Assembly: GCA_027717875.1 (NCBI GenBank)
Contig: JALLOL010000013.1
Span: forward strand, 1 to 21,285
Direction of reading: 5' to 3'
Origin: Acidobacteria bacterium AH-259-L09
GTDB taxonomy: Bacteria; Acidobacteriota; UBA6911; RPQK01
Length of the DNA: 21,285 nucleotides
Below the pieces are notes generated by a model that searched no databases, was not told the DNA's origin, and saw only the letters and a program-made list of their open reading frames with translations. A program made the translations under genes and the position numbers. Positions 1 through 8,882 of the stretch are shown in pieces; within the stretch, counting starts at the first letter, position 1, and every line of letters begins with the position of its first letter.

Positions 1-1
1 C

Positions 2-139
2 CAGACCTGCCGAACTCACCTCTCTTTGGACAAGGACGCACCGGAGCGGAGACCCATTGAGCCGCTGGAGGCGGGGAAAGTGATCGAAATCCCCCGGGTA
101 GGCGGACTACATCATCGATATACACGGCTCGCTACGTGA
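2..139 (+). CDS. 3' end of an IS-type integrase/transposase (partial)
   Basis: The frame starting at base 2 is open from the window edge to a TGA at 137-139 and encodes 45 residues. It contains RTHLSLDKDAP early and PRVGGLHHRYTR just before the stop. From memory, these two motifs, with this spacing and this position at the very C-terminus, are typical of the tail of DDE (rve-fold) integrase-core transposases of the IS3/IS481 kind. The catalytic DDE residues would lie upstream, outside the window, so it cannot be judged whether the element is intact. It runs in the same direction as the defence operon and ends about 375 bases before it. This places the operon next to a mobile element, a common setting for defence islands. 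The family assignment rests on recalled motifs, not on a search. Confidence 0.62.
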   Translation, partial: QTCRTHLSLDKDAPERRPIEPLEAGKVIEIPRVGGLHHRYTRLAT

Positions 140-515
140 GACAACTATTCTCCAGCATCGAGGTTCACAGTGAAGCATTATCCTCAGCTCTTTGGTGAGA
201 TAGGGGTGGAATATCCCTTTGCTCGGAGCTGTCGTGGACCGCTTTGCTTTGCGGGCGCGTCTTTACGGCACGAAACTCCACTTCGTGAATCACGTGTGCA
301 ATGGGTGACATGAACATCACTGCTTGCCGCATTCCCTAAACGCCCGGATCGATTAAATAGAAAGGACAGGTGTGAGCTCTGGTCACCGAATAGCTGTTCT
401 GAGGTGGAAGTAAAAAATAATAAAATAATATTCATAATTGGGTCCGGGCCGTGGCGATCCTTGAAAAACCATCTGACAATTGGCATCCTGGTATGGCAGG
501 GATACCCATCTCATC
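140..515. other. non-coding stretch before the defence operon, probable promoter region
   Basis: No open frame here looks like a real gene. The short frames on both strands lack recognisable motifs or ribosome sites. The most distinctive part is an A/T-rich run at about 408-440, which stands out from the surrounding sequence and is a reasonable place for the operon promoter. I could not pick a -35/-10 pair with good spacing: TTGAAA at 461-466 has no convincing -10 partner. A weak imperfect inverted repeat (CAGCTC at 185-190, GAGCTG at 226-231) lies nearer the transposase end. The terminal repeat of the insertion element may also be here but cannot be recognised without its other end. Confidence 0.4.
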
Positions 516-3500
516 ATGTCCACAGGAGATCTGACCTACGAGAAAGGGACGGTTCCTCGGATTGGAATGCTCGCGACGGTCCGGAACCGCCGCGGGATCG
601 TTGCCTCGGTAGAACCCTTCGATGATCCGACAGAGGGACGACTTCATCTGGTGCGGGTCGAGTACACGGACGCGGACGGAAACTTGGAGGACACCATTGT
701 CTGGGAGCGGGAACCCAAGCGGGAGTTAATTGAACCGACCGCCCTGCCCAGCGTGGAGAGCGACCCTCCGATGCCTGGCAGGGACTTTGATGCCTTGGTT
801 AGAGCGGTTCGCTGGAGTGCTCTCACCCCTTATGTCACACCCGAGGGATCCCTGATCGACCCGGACTCCACCATCGCGTCGCCTCTCTTCGGGGCCATTC
901 AGGTTGAAGATTTCCAATTGGTTCCGCTGCTGAAGGCCCTTCACATGCCCCGCGTCTCGCTGCTGCTGGCGGACGACGTCGGGCTGGGCAAGACCATCGA
1001 AGCCGGTCTCGTCCTGACGGAGCTGATCATGAAGCGGCGGATCCGTCGCGTTTTGATCCTTTGCCCTGCCTCTCTCCGGCAACAATGGAAGCAGGAAATG
1101 GAGGAGAAATTTTCGCTCTCCTTCGACATTATCGACCGTGGGGAAACGCACGCTCTGCAGAAACGCCTTGGGTTGGATGCGAATCCCTGGCGCACGTATC
1201 CAAGGATCATTGCCTCCTATCACTACCTGCGACAGCCCGATATCCTAGAGCAATTCCGAGCCGCCTGTCGTCAACCCGAAGGAACGGCCCAGCTCCCCTG
1301 GGATCTTCTTATCGTCGATGAGGCTCATAATCTCATGCCCTCGAATTTCGGGGATGACAGTGACTTGGCTAAGATGCTGCGCGAGATCAGCCCCTGGTTT
1401 GAGCACAAGCTCTTCCTGACCGCCACTCCCCACAACGGCCATACCCGCTGCTTCTCGGGGTTGTTGGAGCAGCTTGACCCCGTCCGTTTCACCCAGACCA
1501 GTGAGTTTACCGATGCGGAAAAGAAGCGGGTCAAACAAACAGTGATGCGCCGTCTCAAGAGTGAAATCAACGAATTGGATGACTCGCTTAAACGACCGCG
1601 GCGCTTTCCCGAGAGATATCCTCAACCCATTCCCCTGTGGTTTGGGGCAAAAGAAAAAAAGCTCATCAATGCCTTTGAAAAGTTTCGTCAGGCCGTCAAG
1701 ACAGCCATCCGTCGATCCAGCAAAACAGAGCAGTTGGCCGGCGTGTTTGCCGTGGAAGTCCTAAACAAACGCCTACTATCTTGTCCCTACACCTTGGCGG
1801 AGTCCTGGTCTCGCTTGAAGGAGGGGCTGCGCGAGCAAGAAGCAGCGGAGGCCGCGGAAGTAGCGGCTGCCCGTCGAGCCAGTGAAGAGGATATTGACGA
1901 CGACAGAGAACGGGAAGGCCGGGCCCAACATGCCGCCAAAACCATCGGTGCCTGGTTAAAGCCTCTCAGTGAGGCAGTGAGCGAAAAGATCGAAGCCATT
2001 GACGCGGCACTTTCCGAACTGGGCCTTACCATGAGCGCGGACAGTATTGATTCTCCCCAAGAAGACACCCGCCTGGACCGCCTCCTGGATCTTATTGGCC
2101 AGCACCTGCGCCAAGACAGGGAGTGGGTCGACAATGAACGGCTGATTGTTTTTACGGAATATAAGACAACCCTGGATTACCTGGAGAGCCGCTTGAGAGA
2201 CCGGTTCCGAGACAGCGGGGAAAGAATCCGTGTCCTTTACGGCGGTATGGGTGAGACTCAACGCAATGAGATCAAAGAAGCCTTCAATGACCCAAGTGAT
2301 CCGGTTCGAGTCCTGGTGGCCACCGATGCCGCTTCTGAAGGATTGAACCTGCAGCAAACGGCACGGCTGCTGCTCCACTACGAAATTCCGTGGAATCCCT
2401 CCAGACTGGACCAGCGGAATGGGCGGCTCGATCGACACGGCCAGGCTCGTGATGTCACTGTCTTTCACTTTACCAGCGAAGAAGATGCCGATTTGAAGTT
2501 TCTGGGTTATGTCGTCGGAAAGGCGCACAACATCCGCGAAGACCTGGGATCCATGGGAGAAATCTTTGACGCTGCCTTTCAGAGACGCTTTGTCGATCTG
2601 GAGGACACCGACCGGGTCACTCAAGACCTGGATGCGGACCTGGAAACGTGTCGCGGGCAGGCCAAGATCGAGACTGGAGAAACACCCAGCGGTGTCGATC
2701 AAGTCCAGGACATTTCCAAGTTTCGAGAGGAAATCGATCTCTCACCCGACACCTTACGGAACACATTGGAGGTTGCTCTTGGAATCGGCCTCGATCACGA
2801 ACCGCTGGCGGGGCCCGATGAGAAGGCGCGATTCAACGTCGTTCTACCCCTGCCGCGCTGGGAGTCGCTCATTGATGACTATCTGAGGATTCGAACCAAG
2901 ATGGAGACTCTCGGACGCTTGCCCAAAATCATTTTCGACCCACAGAAGTTTGTACAAAAGGTGGGTGAGCGGCCCATCTTTCGTCCCGCCAAAGACACAA
3001 AATTACTGCACCTGGGCCATCCGATGTTTCGCCATGCACTGGCTGTTTTCTCCCGGGCTCGTTTCCCGGGAGCAGGTGGAGACTTTTCCGCCAGCCGGTG
3101 GACCGTCCGTCACGGAGCGGTTCCCCAGGACTGCGAGGCTTTGGTGCTCCTGACAATCGAAGAAATGGCGACCAACGAACTCAGAGAACCCTTCCACCAT
3201 TGGGTTTACACCATGCGCTTCCCGGTGCAAAACAGCCGGCTCCAGGAACCACTCCCCTACACTCCTCCCAACCAGGATACCTTGACCACCTCCAATGTTG
3301 GCCAGGAAGGAAAACAAAAAGCACTGTCCCTCTGGGACGAAGTCCGCCTGGAACTGCGCGATTTCTTGAAGTGCCATGCAGAGCAGGTCACTGGGAAAGT
3401 TCAACAGAAGCTCAAGCAGGGTAAAGAGCAAGCTCTTAAGAATGAGAAAGACCATTTCGAGGCTCGGCTGAAGGAAGTCGAAGCAGCTCTCAAGGACACG

Positions 3501-3779
3501 ACGCGCAGGAAGCTGGAAAAAGAGCGAGATACCCTCCTTCAAAAGCGACGCCAGCTCAAACTGTATGTAGAACTCACCCGGGCCGAAGAAGAAAGGCTGC
3601 GTGAGATTGAAGATGAACTTCAAAGACGGAGCTCCCACTATCAAGACCTCCTCAACTATTTGCGCGAGGAGCAGCAGCGGGTGATCGAGCGGTTGATTCC
3701 CCGCCGCTACGAGATGCGTGATCAAGTCCGGGTGTTTCCTATTGCAGTCGAGATTCGTCTTCCGCAGGTGGTTCACTGA
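516..3779 (+). CDS. drmD: SNF2-family helicase/translocase, DrmD-like (class 1 DISARM type)
   Basis: Superfamily 2 DNA-dependent ATPase of about 1087 residues. In order: an N-terminal approximately 120-residue region; RecA lobe 1 with Walker A DVGLGKT (about 154-160), DEAH (268-271) and TATPH (302-306); a charged, Ala/Glu-rich insert at about 435-480; lobe 2 starting near 543 (LIVFTEY); and motif VI DQRNGRLDRHGQ (632-643). A long Lys/Glu-rich predicted coiled coil at about 958-1068 may be a partner-binding arm. SNF2 proteins of this build are the DrmD subunit of class 1 DISARM, where they accompany a DNA methylase and DUF1998 proteins; the same company is kept here. The gene overlaps the next by one base (TGATG), so translation is coupled. 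Start choice: ATG at 516 is preferred; an in-frame TTG at 480 would add 12 residues. The only SD-like AGGGA (498-502) lies 13 bases from the ATG, so initiation is weak or the start is uncertain. The drmD symbol means a family resemblance only. Confidence 0.85.
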   Translation: MSTGDLTYEKGTVPRIGMLATVRNRRGIVASVEPFDDPTEGRLHLVRVEYTDADGNLEDTIVWEREPKRELIEPTALPSVESDPPMPGRDFDALVRAVRWSALTPYVTPEGSLIDPDSTIASPLFGAIQVEDFQLVPLLKALHMPRVSLLLADDVGLGKTIEAGLVLTELIMKRRIRRVLILCPASLRQQWKQEMEEKFSLSFDIIDRGETHALQKRLGLDANPWRTYPRIIASYHYLRQPDILEQFRAACRQPEGTAQLPWDLLIVDEAHNLMPSNFGDDSDLAKMLREISPWFEHKLFLTATPHNGHTRCFSGLLEQLDPVRFTQTSEFTDAEKKRVKQTVMRRLKSEINELDDSLKRPRRFPERYPQPIPLWFGAKEKKLINAFEKFRQAVKTAIRRSSKTEQLAGVFAVEVLNKRLLSCPYTLAESWSRLKEGLREQEAAEAAEVAAARRASEEDIDDDREREGRAQHAAKTIGAWLKPLSEAVSEKIEAIDAALSELGLTMSADSIDSPQEDTRLDRLLDLIGQHLRQDREWVDNERLIVFTEYKTTLDYLESRLRDRFRDSGERIRVLYGGMGETQRNEIKEAFNDPSDPVRVLVATDAASEGLNLQQTARLLLHYEIPWNPSRLDQRNGRLDRHGQARDVTVFHFTSEEDADLKFLGYVVGKAHNIREDLGSMGEIFDAAFQRRFVDLEDTDRVTQDLDADLETCRGQAKIETGETPSGVDQVQDISKFREEIDLSPDTLRNTLEVALGIGLDHEPLAGPDEKARFNVVLPLPRWESLIDDYLRIRTKMETLGRLPKIIFDPQKFVQKVGERPIFRPAKDTKLLHLGHPMFRHALAVFSRARFPGAGGDFSASRWTVRHGAVPQDCEALVLLTIEEMATNELREPFHHWVYTMRFPVQNSRLQEPLPYTPPNQDTLTTSNVGQEGKQKALSLWDEVRLELRDFLKCHAEQVTGKVQQKLKQGKEQALKNEKDHFEARLKEVEAALKDTTRRKLEKERDTLLQKRRQLKLYVELTRAEEERLREIEDELQRRSSHYQDLLNYLREEQQRVIERLIPRRYEMRDQVRVFPIAVEIRLPQVVH

Positions 3780-6700
3780 TGCCGACGCAACTGGTGGATC
3801 GCTATCCCTGGTGGGCCGCGCTCAAACATGGTGGATTGCTGATTTCCCCATCCAAGCTCCAGGAGTTCTTTCCTCCTGAGGCAGAATCTCTGCCCAGGTA
3901 TCAATCGGATCGGCTCAGACGGGAAGTGACGCGCTTCCAGGAAAACGGTGGTGCTCATCTGGGTGAGCTTTTGAATACGGTTCTGGAAGAGATACTGGAT
4001 CTTCCGTCCCAGCACTGGATGAAAGGAACCGCGGTCGACACCAGTTGGTCACAGTATCTGGCCACCCGGGAAATCCTGAAGCCGCGCCGTCTCTGGCAAG
4101 GGCCGGACGGTGGAACGCTTCCGGTATTTGTGGCCACGGATGCGAAAAAGATCGGCGTCGGACGGGGCCGGCGAGCAGTCTCCCGTGTGGTCGAGTGGCT
4201 CAGAAAGTCCGATCAAAAGCTCGCCCTGCTCACCAACGGCTGGCAGTGGCGTCTCATTCACGCCGGTGCGGACTACGATGCCTGGTGCGAATGGGACGCT
4301 GGCCTCTGGTTTGAAGAAGGGGTTCCCAGTGCGCAGGTCGATGCACTTCGACTGCTGCTGGCCGAAAAGAGTCTCACACCCCAAAAGGACGGTCGCGGCC
4401 CCTTGTTGGAGGCGATCCTGGCCTCCAGAAAAGGACAGGCAGAACTCTCCTCGACCCTGGGGGAACGGGTTCGCCAGGCGGTCGAGATCTTAATCCGTGA
4501 GTCCAGTACAGCCTTGAACAAAGCCGGTCTCGTCACTGATGACCGCACCGTATACCGGGACATTTACATCGCCGCCTGCCGCATCATCATGCGCTGCGTG
4601 GTCATCCTTTTTGCGGAAGCCCGCGAGCTTCTCCCGCGGGAGAACCCAATTTATGACAGCTCCTATGGTCTTCAGGCCTTGCGCGAACAGCTGGAACGCC
4701 AGGCCGCCGGCCGCGGTGAAGAGCGCTTACGGCATGGTTTCAGCGCTTGGCCCAGGATGCTCTCACTGTTCCGACTTGTCTATGAGGGCTCTGGGCATGA
4801 AGCTCTTCCTGTTGTCCGCTATGGTGGCGACCTGTTTGCACCTGGAGATCCTTCCTCTGATCGGCTTTCCAGAGCCATTGCCGCTTTCGAAGACGCCTCC
4901 AATGAACCCAACGATGCCGTCATCTATCGCATCCTGAGACTCCTTTGTCTGAGTCAGGTGAAAGTACGCCAAGGACGGAGTTCGACCTGGGTCATGGCGC
5001 CAATCGACTTTTCCGATCTTTCTTCCGAGTACATTGGCATCCTCTATGAGGGACTGCTCGATTATGAGCTGCGCCGGGCCGGGGATGAGCCCATGGTTTT
5101 TCTCAACCTGGGAGACCAGCCGGTGCTGCCGTTTTCTCGGGTCGACACCATGACGAACAAGAACTTGGCCGAGCTGGTAGGCAAACTTCGAGAGCGCAGC
5201 AAGTCGAGCCTTCTCGCGGAGGCCGACGAGGAGGAAGAAAAAGAGGAAGACACGGAACTGGAGCTTGATGAGAAGGAGATAGCTGAAGAAACCGAGGAAG
5301 AAGAGGAAGTACAGACGGAACAGAAGACCGAAGAGTTGGACGACAACCACCGGGTCATCGAAGAGATGGTTCAGATCTGGGGTGAGCGAGCGGTGAAAGC
5401 AGCCAAAATTGTGCCCTATCCCAAAGATGACAGTGACCCACTTGCCCGTGAAGCCTTCCAGGAGAATGTTCAGAAAGCAGCCCGCAATCTGGTGTCCCGT
5501 ATCGTCATGCCCGGCGAGTGGTTTCTGGTCCGCTGGGGGGGAACCCGGAAAGGTTCGGGGACCTTCTATACTCGCCCCCAGTTGGCGGGTCCCACGGTTC
5601 ACCGAACGCTGCGACCCCTGGCTTACGAAGCGCTTTCGGGAACCTCGGACAACGCAGATCCCGGAGAGTGGAAACCCAAAAAGCCTGAGGAAATCCTGGG
5701 GCTCAAAGTGTGCGATCCAGCTATGGGATCGGGATCGTTTCTGATCTCTGCTCTGCGTTTTCTAGTCGATGCTTTGCTGGAGAGTCTCCACCAGCATGAG
5801 CGATTGAAACCCTCCCCAGACAGGACTATCTGCAAGCTGGCCGATGGCTTGCCGCTGGATCAGCCTTCTCAGGAAACCTTGCCCGTCCCCCTGGATCATC
5901 CCGACTTTGAGGACCGCCTCCGGGCGCGTCTGAAGCGCCACGTGGTTGAACGGTGCCTCTATGGGGTCGATATCGATCCCCTGGCCGTGGAACTCGCTAG
6001 GATGGCCCTTTGGATCGAGACCATGGACCGGACCCTTCCCTTTGGTTTTTTGGACCACAAGCTGAAGTGCGGAAATTCGCTGGTGGGCTGCTGGTTTGAC
6101 CGATTTCAGGACTATCCCGTGATGGCCTGGGAGCGAGAAGGGGGTGACAAAAACCACGATCGCTTTGTTCACCACTACCGAGAATACGAGGTCAGGCGCG
6201 GGAAACATAAAGGGGAGATCAAAAAGTCCGGTGATCAGTGGACTGCTGCGATCAAGGGCGTGCGAAACGGCCGGATCAAGTCCGAACTGGAGGACTGGAT
6301 CACGGGCCAGAGGGCCTTCGCGTTTTTAAGGGATGGACAGACGCCGGAGGGGATTCATGATCGCGCCATGAAGATTTCGGAGGAACTCCACGATCTTCCG
6401 GTACATGAAACCGAACAGCGCGCCGTGATTTACCAGCAGGAAATCGCCAATGATCCCGATTTCCGGCGACTCAGACATGCCTTTGATACCTGGTGTGCCG
6501 TCTGGTTCTGGCCTGCCGATTTGCTCGATCTGGCACCTACGCCATCAAACTTCCTGCAACCTTCACAGCAGACTCAAGAGATGGTGTACAGCCTGGCAGA
6601 GGAGCACCGATTCTTCCACTGGGAACTGGAATTTCCGGATGTCTTCCGCGGGCCGGAGGATGGATTCGATGCCGTTCTGGGAAATCCGCCCTGGGAGATT

Positions 6701-8878
6701 CAGAAGCCAAATTCCAAGGAGTTCTTCTCGAATGCTGATCCGCTCTATCGCACCTATGGGAAGCAGGAAGCCCTGGATAAGCAGCGCGAGCTTTTTGAAA
6801 ACGAAGAAATTGAGCGGGAGTGGCTCAGCTATTGTGCCAGGTTGAAAGCCCTTTCCAACTGGAACAAGCACGTCGCGTCTCCTTTCGGAGACCCAGAAGA
6901 GGGAGGTCCCAAGTTCTCGATCAGTCGCTCGGCAAAAAAGACCGAGACGCTGCATCGGCAGTGGCGCGAGCGGCGGCGCAAGCGGAGCGGCTATGCCGAT
7001 CCAAGACATCCCTTCCGTCATCAGGGGTCGGCAGACATTAACACCTACAAAATGTTCCTAGAGGCTGCTCACGTTCTGATAACAGAAAATGGCTATCTGG
7101 GGATGCTCACCCCTTCTGGTCTTTACACGGACCTCGGCTCAACGAGCCTGAGGGGACTGTTTCTCAATCGCTGCTCCTGGAAATGGCTGTTCGGTTTTGA
7201 GAATCGAGAGAAGGTTTTCGATATCGACAGCCGCTTCAAATTCTGCCCGGTGATTGTTCAGAAAGGTGGTCAGACAACGGCCATCCAAGCCGCTTTCATG
7301 CACCGCTCTTTGGAGGATTGGGAAGAGGCAGAGAAACACGCTTTAGATTACCCGGCTGCACGCATCCACCAATTCAGCCCCAAATCCAAGGCGATTCTGG
7401 AGATTCGCTCCCAAAGAGATCTGGAGGTTCTGAACAAGCTCTACTCCAACGGGGTGCTTTTGGGCGATGAGAGTTCCGACGGCTGGAACATCAAATATGC
7501 CACCGAATTTCACATGACCAACGATTCCCACCTCTTCCCGCCCCGGCCCCAGTGGGAAGCCAAGGGCTATCGCCCGGACGAGTACGGCCACTGGCTCAAA
7601 GGCAACTGGCAGGACTACGACGGGCCCAGATCGATTCTGAAGCGCAAGCGTGGGTTGGTCCTCTCTCAGGATGGCACACGGGTGATTCACGTGGATGAGA
7701 TCGAGGATGTGGCCCTGCCGCTCTATGAGGGCCGTATGATCGGTCAGTTTGATTTTAGTGAAAAAGGGTGGGTGAGCGGGAAGGGACGGAGTGCCGTTTG
7801 GAGGGACCTCAATTTTGATGGCAAGGTAGTGGAACCGCAATACCTCATGGCCTGGTCCGATGTGGGAGATTGCGATAAAAGCTACCCGTTTCCAAAAGTC
7901 TCCTACATGCGAATCAGCTCAGCTACAAACTCACGAACGACAATATCAACATACCTTCGGACAGTACCAGCTGGAGACAGTGTCTTCTTCTTTCGTTCTG
8001 CCTCAAAGTCTGCTGTTGATTGTTTGGCGATTGTTGGTTTTTTCAACTCTTTTGTTTTCGACTACCAAGCCAGAAATCGACTCGGTGGACTCAACATGAG
8101 TGAGTTTGTAATGATCGAGACTGCTTTGCCCACCAAGAATTTGATCCGGAAGTATTTCAGTTCTGTGATGCTTCACCTACTGGGCTTGAGCTTGCCACAC
8201 CATAATTTTGCTCAGGACTGGATTGAAGTTGGAATTTCAAAGTGTGCCGAATTTTCCTGGCGCGAGGTGTGGGCCATCACGAAGCATGAGCGAGTGCGAA
8301 AACGTTGTCTGTTGGATGCCGTGATGGCCCAACTATACGGTTCGGATTACGGTGACTTTGCATACATCATGAGAGATTGTAACCACGCTTCCAGCCAGCT
8401 CTCACTGAGCGATATTGCCAGGAAACTGGATCCCAAAGGTTTCTGGCGTGTGGATAAAGACAAAGACCCCGAACTCCGCCACACGGTCTTGTCCCTGGTG
8501 GCGTTTCACGATCTGAAGGAAAAAGGTCTTGACGAGTTTCTAAACCAAAATCACGGTGAGGGCTGGATGATCCCGGAGCAGTTGCGCTTGGCCGACTATG
8601 GTTTGGGCCATGACCACCGAGCCAAGGAATACCAGCCGGTCGCTTCCCGACTGGGTCCACGGTTTTACGATTGGCAATTGGAGCAGAGTGCAGAGGAGTC
8701 CTGGGAAGAGTGCGAAGCCCACGCCGAGCTGATCCAGAAGATCGTGCCGCCGCCTCCCGAAGAGGAAACATCCGAGGAGGCTCCAGACGAAAAGGAAGTG
8801 GCAAAAGACCTTTTTGGTGATCCTTTGAAAACGGATCTGTTTGGCAACGTGGTTTATCCCAAGTCTCGCAAGAGGTGA
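3779..8878 (+). CDS. large Eco57I-like adenine-N6 DNA methyltransferase (DrmMI-/type IIG-like)
   Basis: Predicted SAM-dependent DNA methylase of about 1699 residues. Motif I DPAMGSGSF lies at about 646-654, a following VDIDPLAVELARMALWIE segment at about 729-746, and the catalytic NPPW at 969-972, which marks an N6-adenine (gamma-class-like) enzyme. Downstream come Eco57I-family signatures: a TPSGLYTDLG stretch, YEGRMIGQFDF, and SSATNSRTTIS near 1380, which belong to the region that reads DNA and contacts substrate. The N-terminal 170 residues end in LALLTNGWQWRL, as in type IIG and HsdR-type N-domains. A DAKK at 121-124 and an upstream Asp at about 87 could be a degenerate PD-(D/E)XK site, but this is weak. 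A strongly acidic low-complexity linker (about 479-524) separates the N-region from the methylase core, and the C-terminus is acidic and Pro-rich. It is coupled to the helicase upstream (1-base overlap). Likely role: marking host DNA as self for the operon's helicases and nuclease. Confidence 0.87.
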   Translation: MPTQLVDRYPWWAALKHGGLLISPSKLQEFFPPEAESLPRYQSDRLRREVTRFQENGGAHLGELLNTVLEEILDLPSQHWMKGTAVDTSWSQYLATREILKPRRLWQGPDGGTLPVFVATDAKKIGVGRGRRAVSRVVEWLRKSDQKLALLTNGWQWRLIHAGADYDAWCEWDAGLWFEEGVPSAQVDALRLLLAEKSLTPQKDGRGPLLEAILASRKGQAELSSTLGERVRQAVEILIRESSTALNKAGLVTDDRTVYRDIYIAACRIIMRCVVILFAEARELLPRENPIYDSSYGLQALREQLERQAAGRGEERLRHGFSAWPRMLSLFRLVYEGSGHEALPVVRYGGDLFAPGDPSSDRLSRAIAAFEDASNEPNDAVIYRILRLLCLSQVKVRQGRSSTWVMAPIDFSDLSSEYIGILYEGLLDYELRRAGDEPMVFLNLGDQPVLPFSRVDTMTNKNLAELVGKLRERSKSSLLAEADEEEEKEEDTELELDEKEIAEETEEEEEVQTEQKTEELDDNHRVIEEMVQIWGERAVKAAKIVPYPKDDSDPLAREAFQENVQKAARNLVSRIVMPGEWFLVRWGGTRKGSGTFYTRPQLAGPTVHRTLRPLAYEALSGTSDNADPGEWKPKKPEEILGLKVCDPAMGSGSFLISALRFLVDALLESLHQHERLKPSPDRTICKLADGLPLDQPSQETLPVPLDHPDFEDRLRARLKRHVVERCLYGVDIDPLAVELARMALWIETMDRTLPFGFLDHKLKCGNSLVGCWFDRFQDYPVMAWEREGGDKNHDRFVHHYREYEVRRGKHKGEIKKSGDQWTAAIKGVRNGRIKSELEDWITGQRAFAFLRDGQTPEGIHDRAMKISEELHDLPVHETEQRAVIYQQEIANDPDFRRLRHAFDTWCAVWFWPADLLDLAPTPSNFLQPSQQTQEMVYSLAEEHRFFHWELEFPDVFRGPEDGFDAVLGNPPWEIQKPNSKEFFSNADPLYRTYGKQEALDKQRELFENEEIEREWLSYCARLKALSNWNKHVASPFGDPEEGGPKFSISRSAKKTETLHRQWRERRRKRSGYADPRHPFRHQGSADINTYKMFLEAAHVLITENGYLGMLTPSGLYTDLGSTSLRGLFLNRCSWKWLFGFENREKVFDIDSRFKFCPVIVQKGGQTTAIQAAFMHRSLEDWEEAEKHALDYPAARIHQFSPKSKAILEIRSQRDLEVLNKLYSNGVLLGDESSDGWNIKYATEFHMTNDSHLFPPRPQWEAKGYRPDEYGHWLKGNWQDYDGPRSILKRKRGLVLSQDGTRVIHVDEIEDVALPLYEGRMIGQFDFSEKGWVSGKGRSAVWRDLNFDGKVVEPQYLMAWSDVGDCDKSYPFPKVSYMRISSATNSRTTISTYLRTVPAGDSVFFFRSASKSAVDCLAIVGFFNSFVFDYQARNRLGGLNMSEFVMIETALPTKNLIRKYFSSVMLHLLGLSLPHHNFAQDWIEVGISKCAEFSWREVWAITKHERVRKRCLLDAVMAQLYGSDYGDFAYIMRDCNHASSQLSLSDIARKLDPKGFWRVDKDKDPELRHTVLSLVAFHDLKEKGLDEFLNQNHGEGWMIPEQLRLADYGLGHDHRAKEYQPVASRLGPRFYDWQLEQSAEESWEECEAHAELIQKIVPPPPEEETSEEAPDEKEVAKDLFGDPLKTDLFGNVVYPKSRKR
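8872..8878 (+). promoter_or_regulatory. ribosome binding site deciding the start of the third operon gene
   Basis: GAGGTGA lies 4 bases before ATG at 8883 and contains the stop codon (TGA, 8876-8878) of the methyltransferase gene. It supports ATG 8883 over an upstream in-frame TTG at 8841, which would add 14 residues overlapping the methyltransferase gene. The arrangement implies re-initiation by ribosomes ending the previous gene. Confidence 0.7.
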
Positions 8879-8882
8879 CGGA

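Noticed and set aside
184..486. 100-codon - strand frame upstream of the operon
   Set aside because: No motif, no ribosome site and a composition typical of chance; it would also occupy the probable promoter region.
404..625. Small + strand frame before and overlapping the first operon gene, beginning MEVKNNKIIFIIGSG
   Set aside because: The hydrophobic start looks tempting, but it comes from the A/T-rich run, lacks a motif, and its second half overlaps the SNF2 gene in another frame.
5215..5350. Purine-rich low-complexity run taken as a DNA repeat
   Set aside because: It is explained by the acidic Glu/Asp linker of the methylase and has no regular unit.
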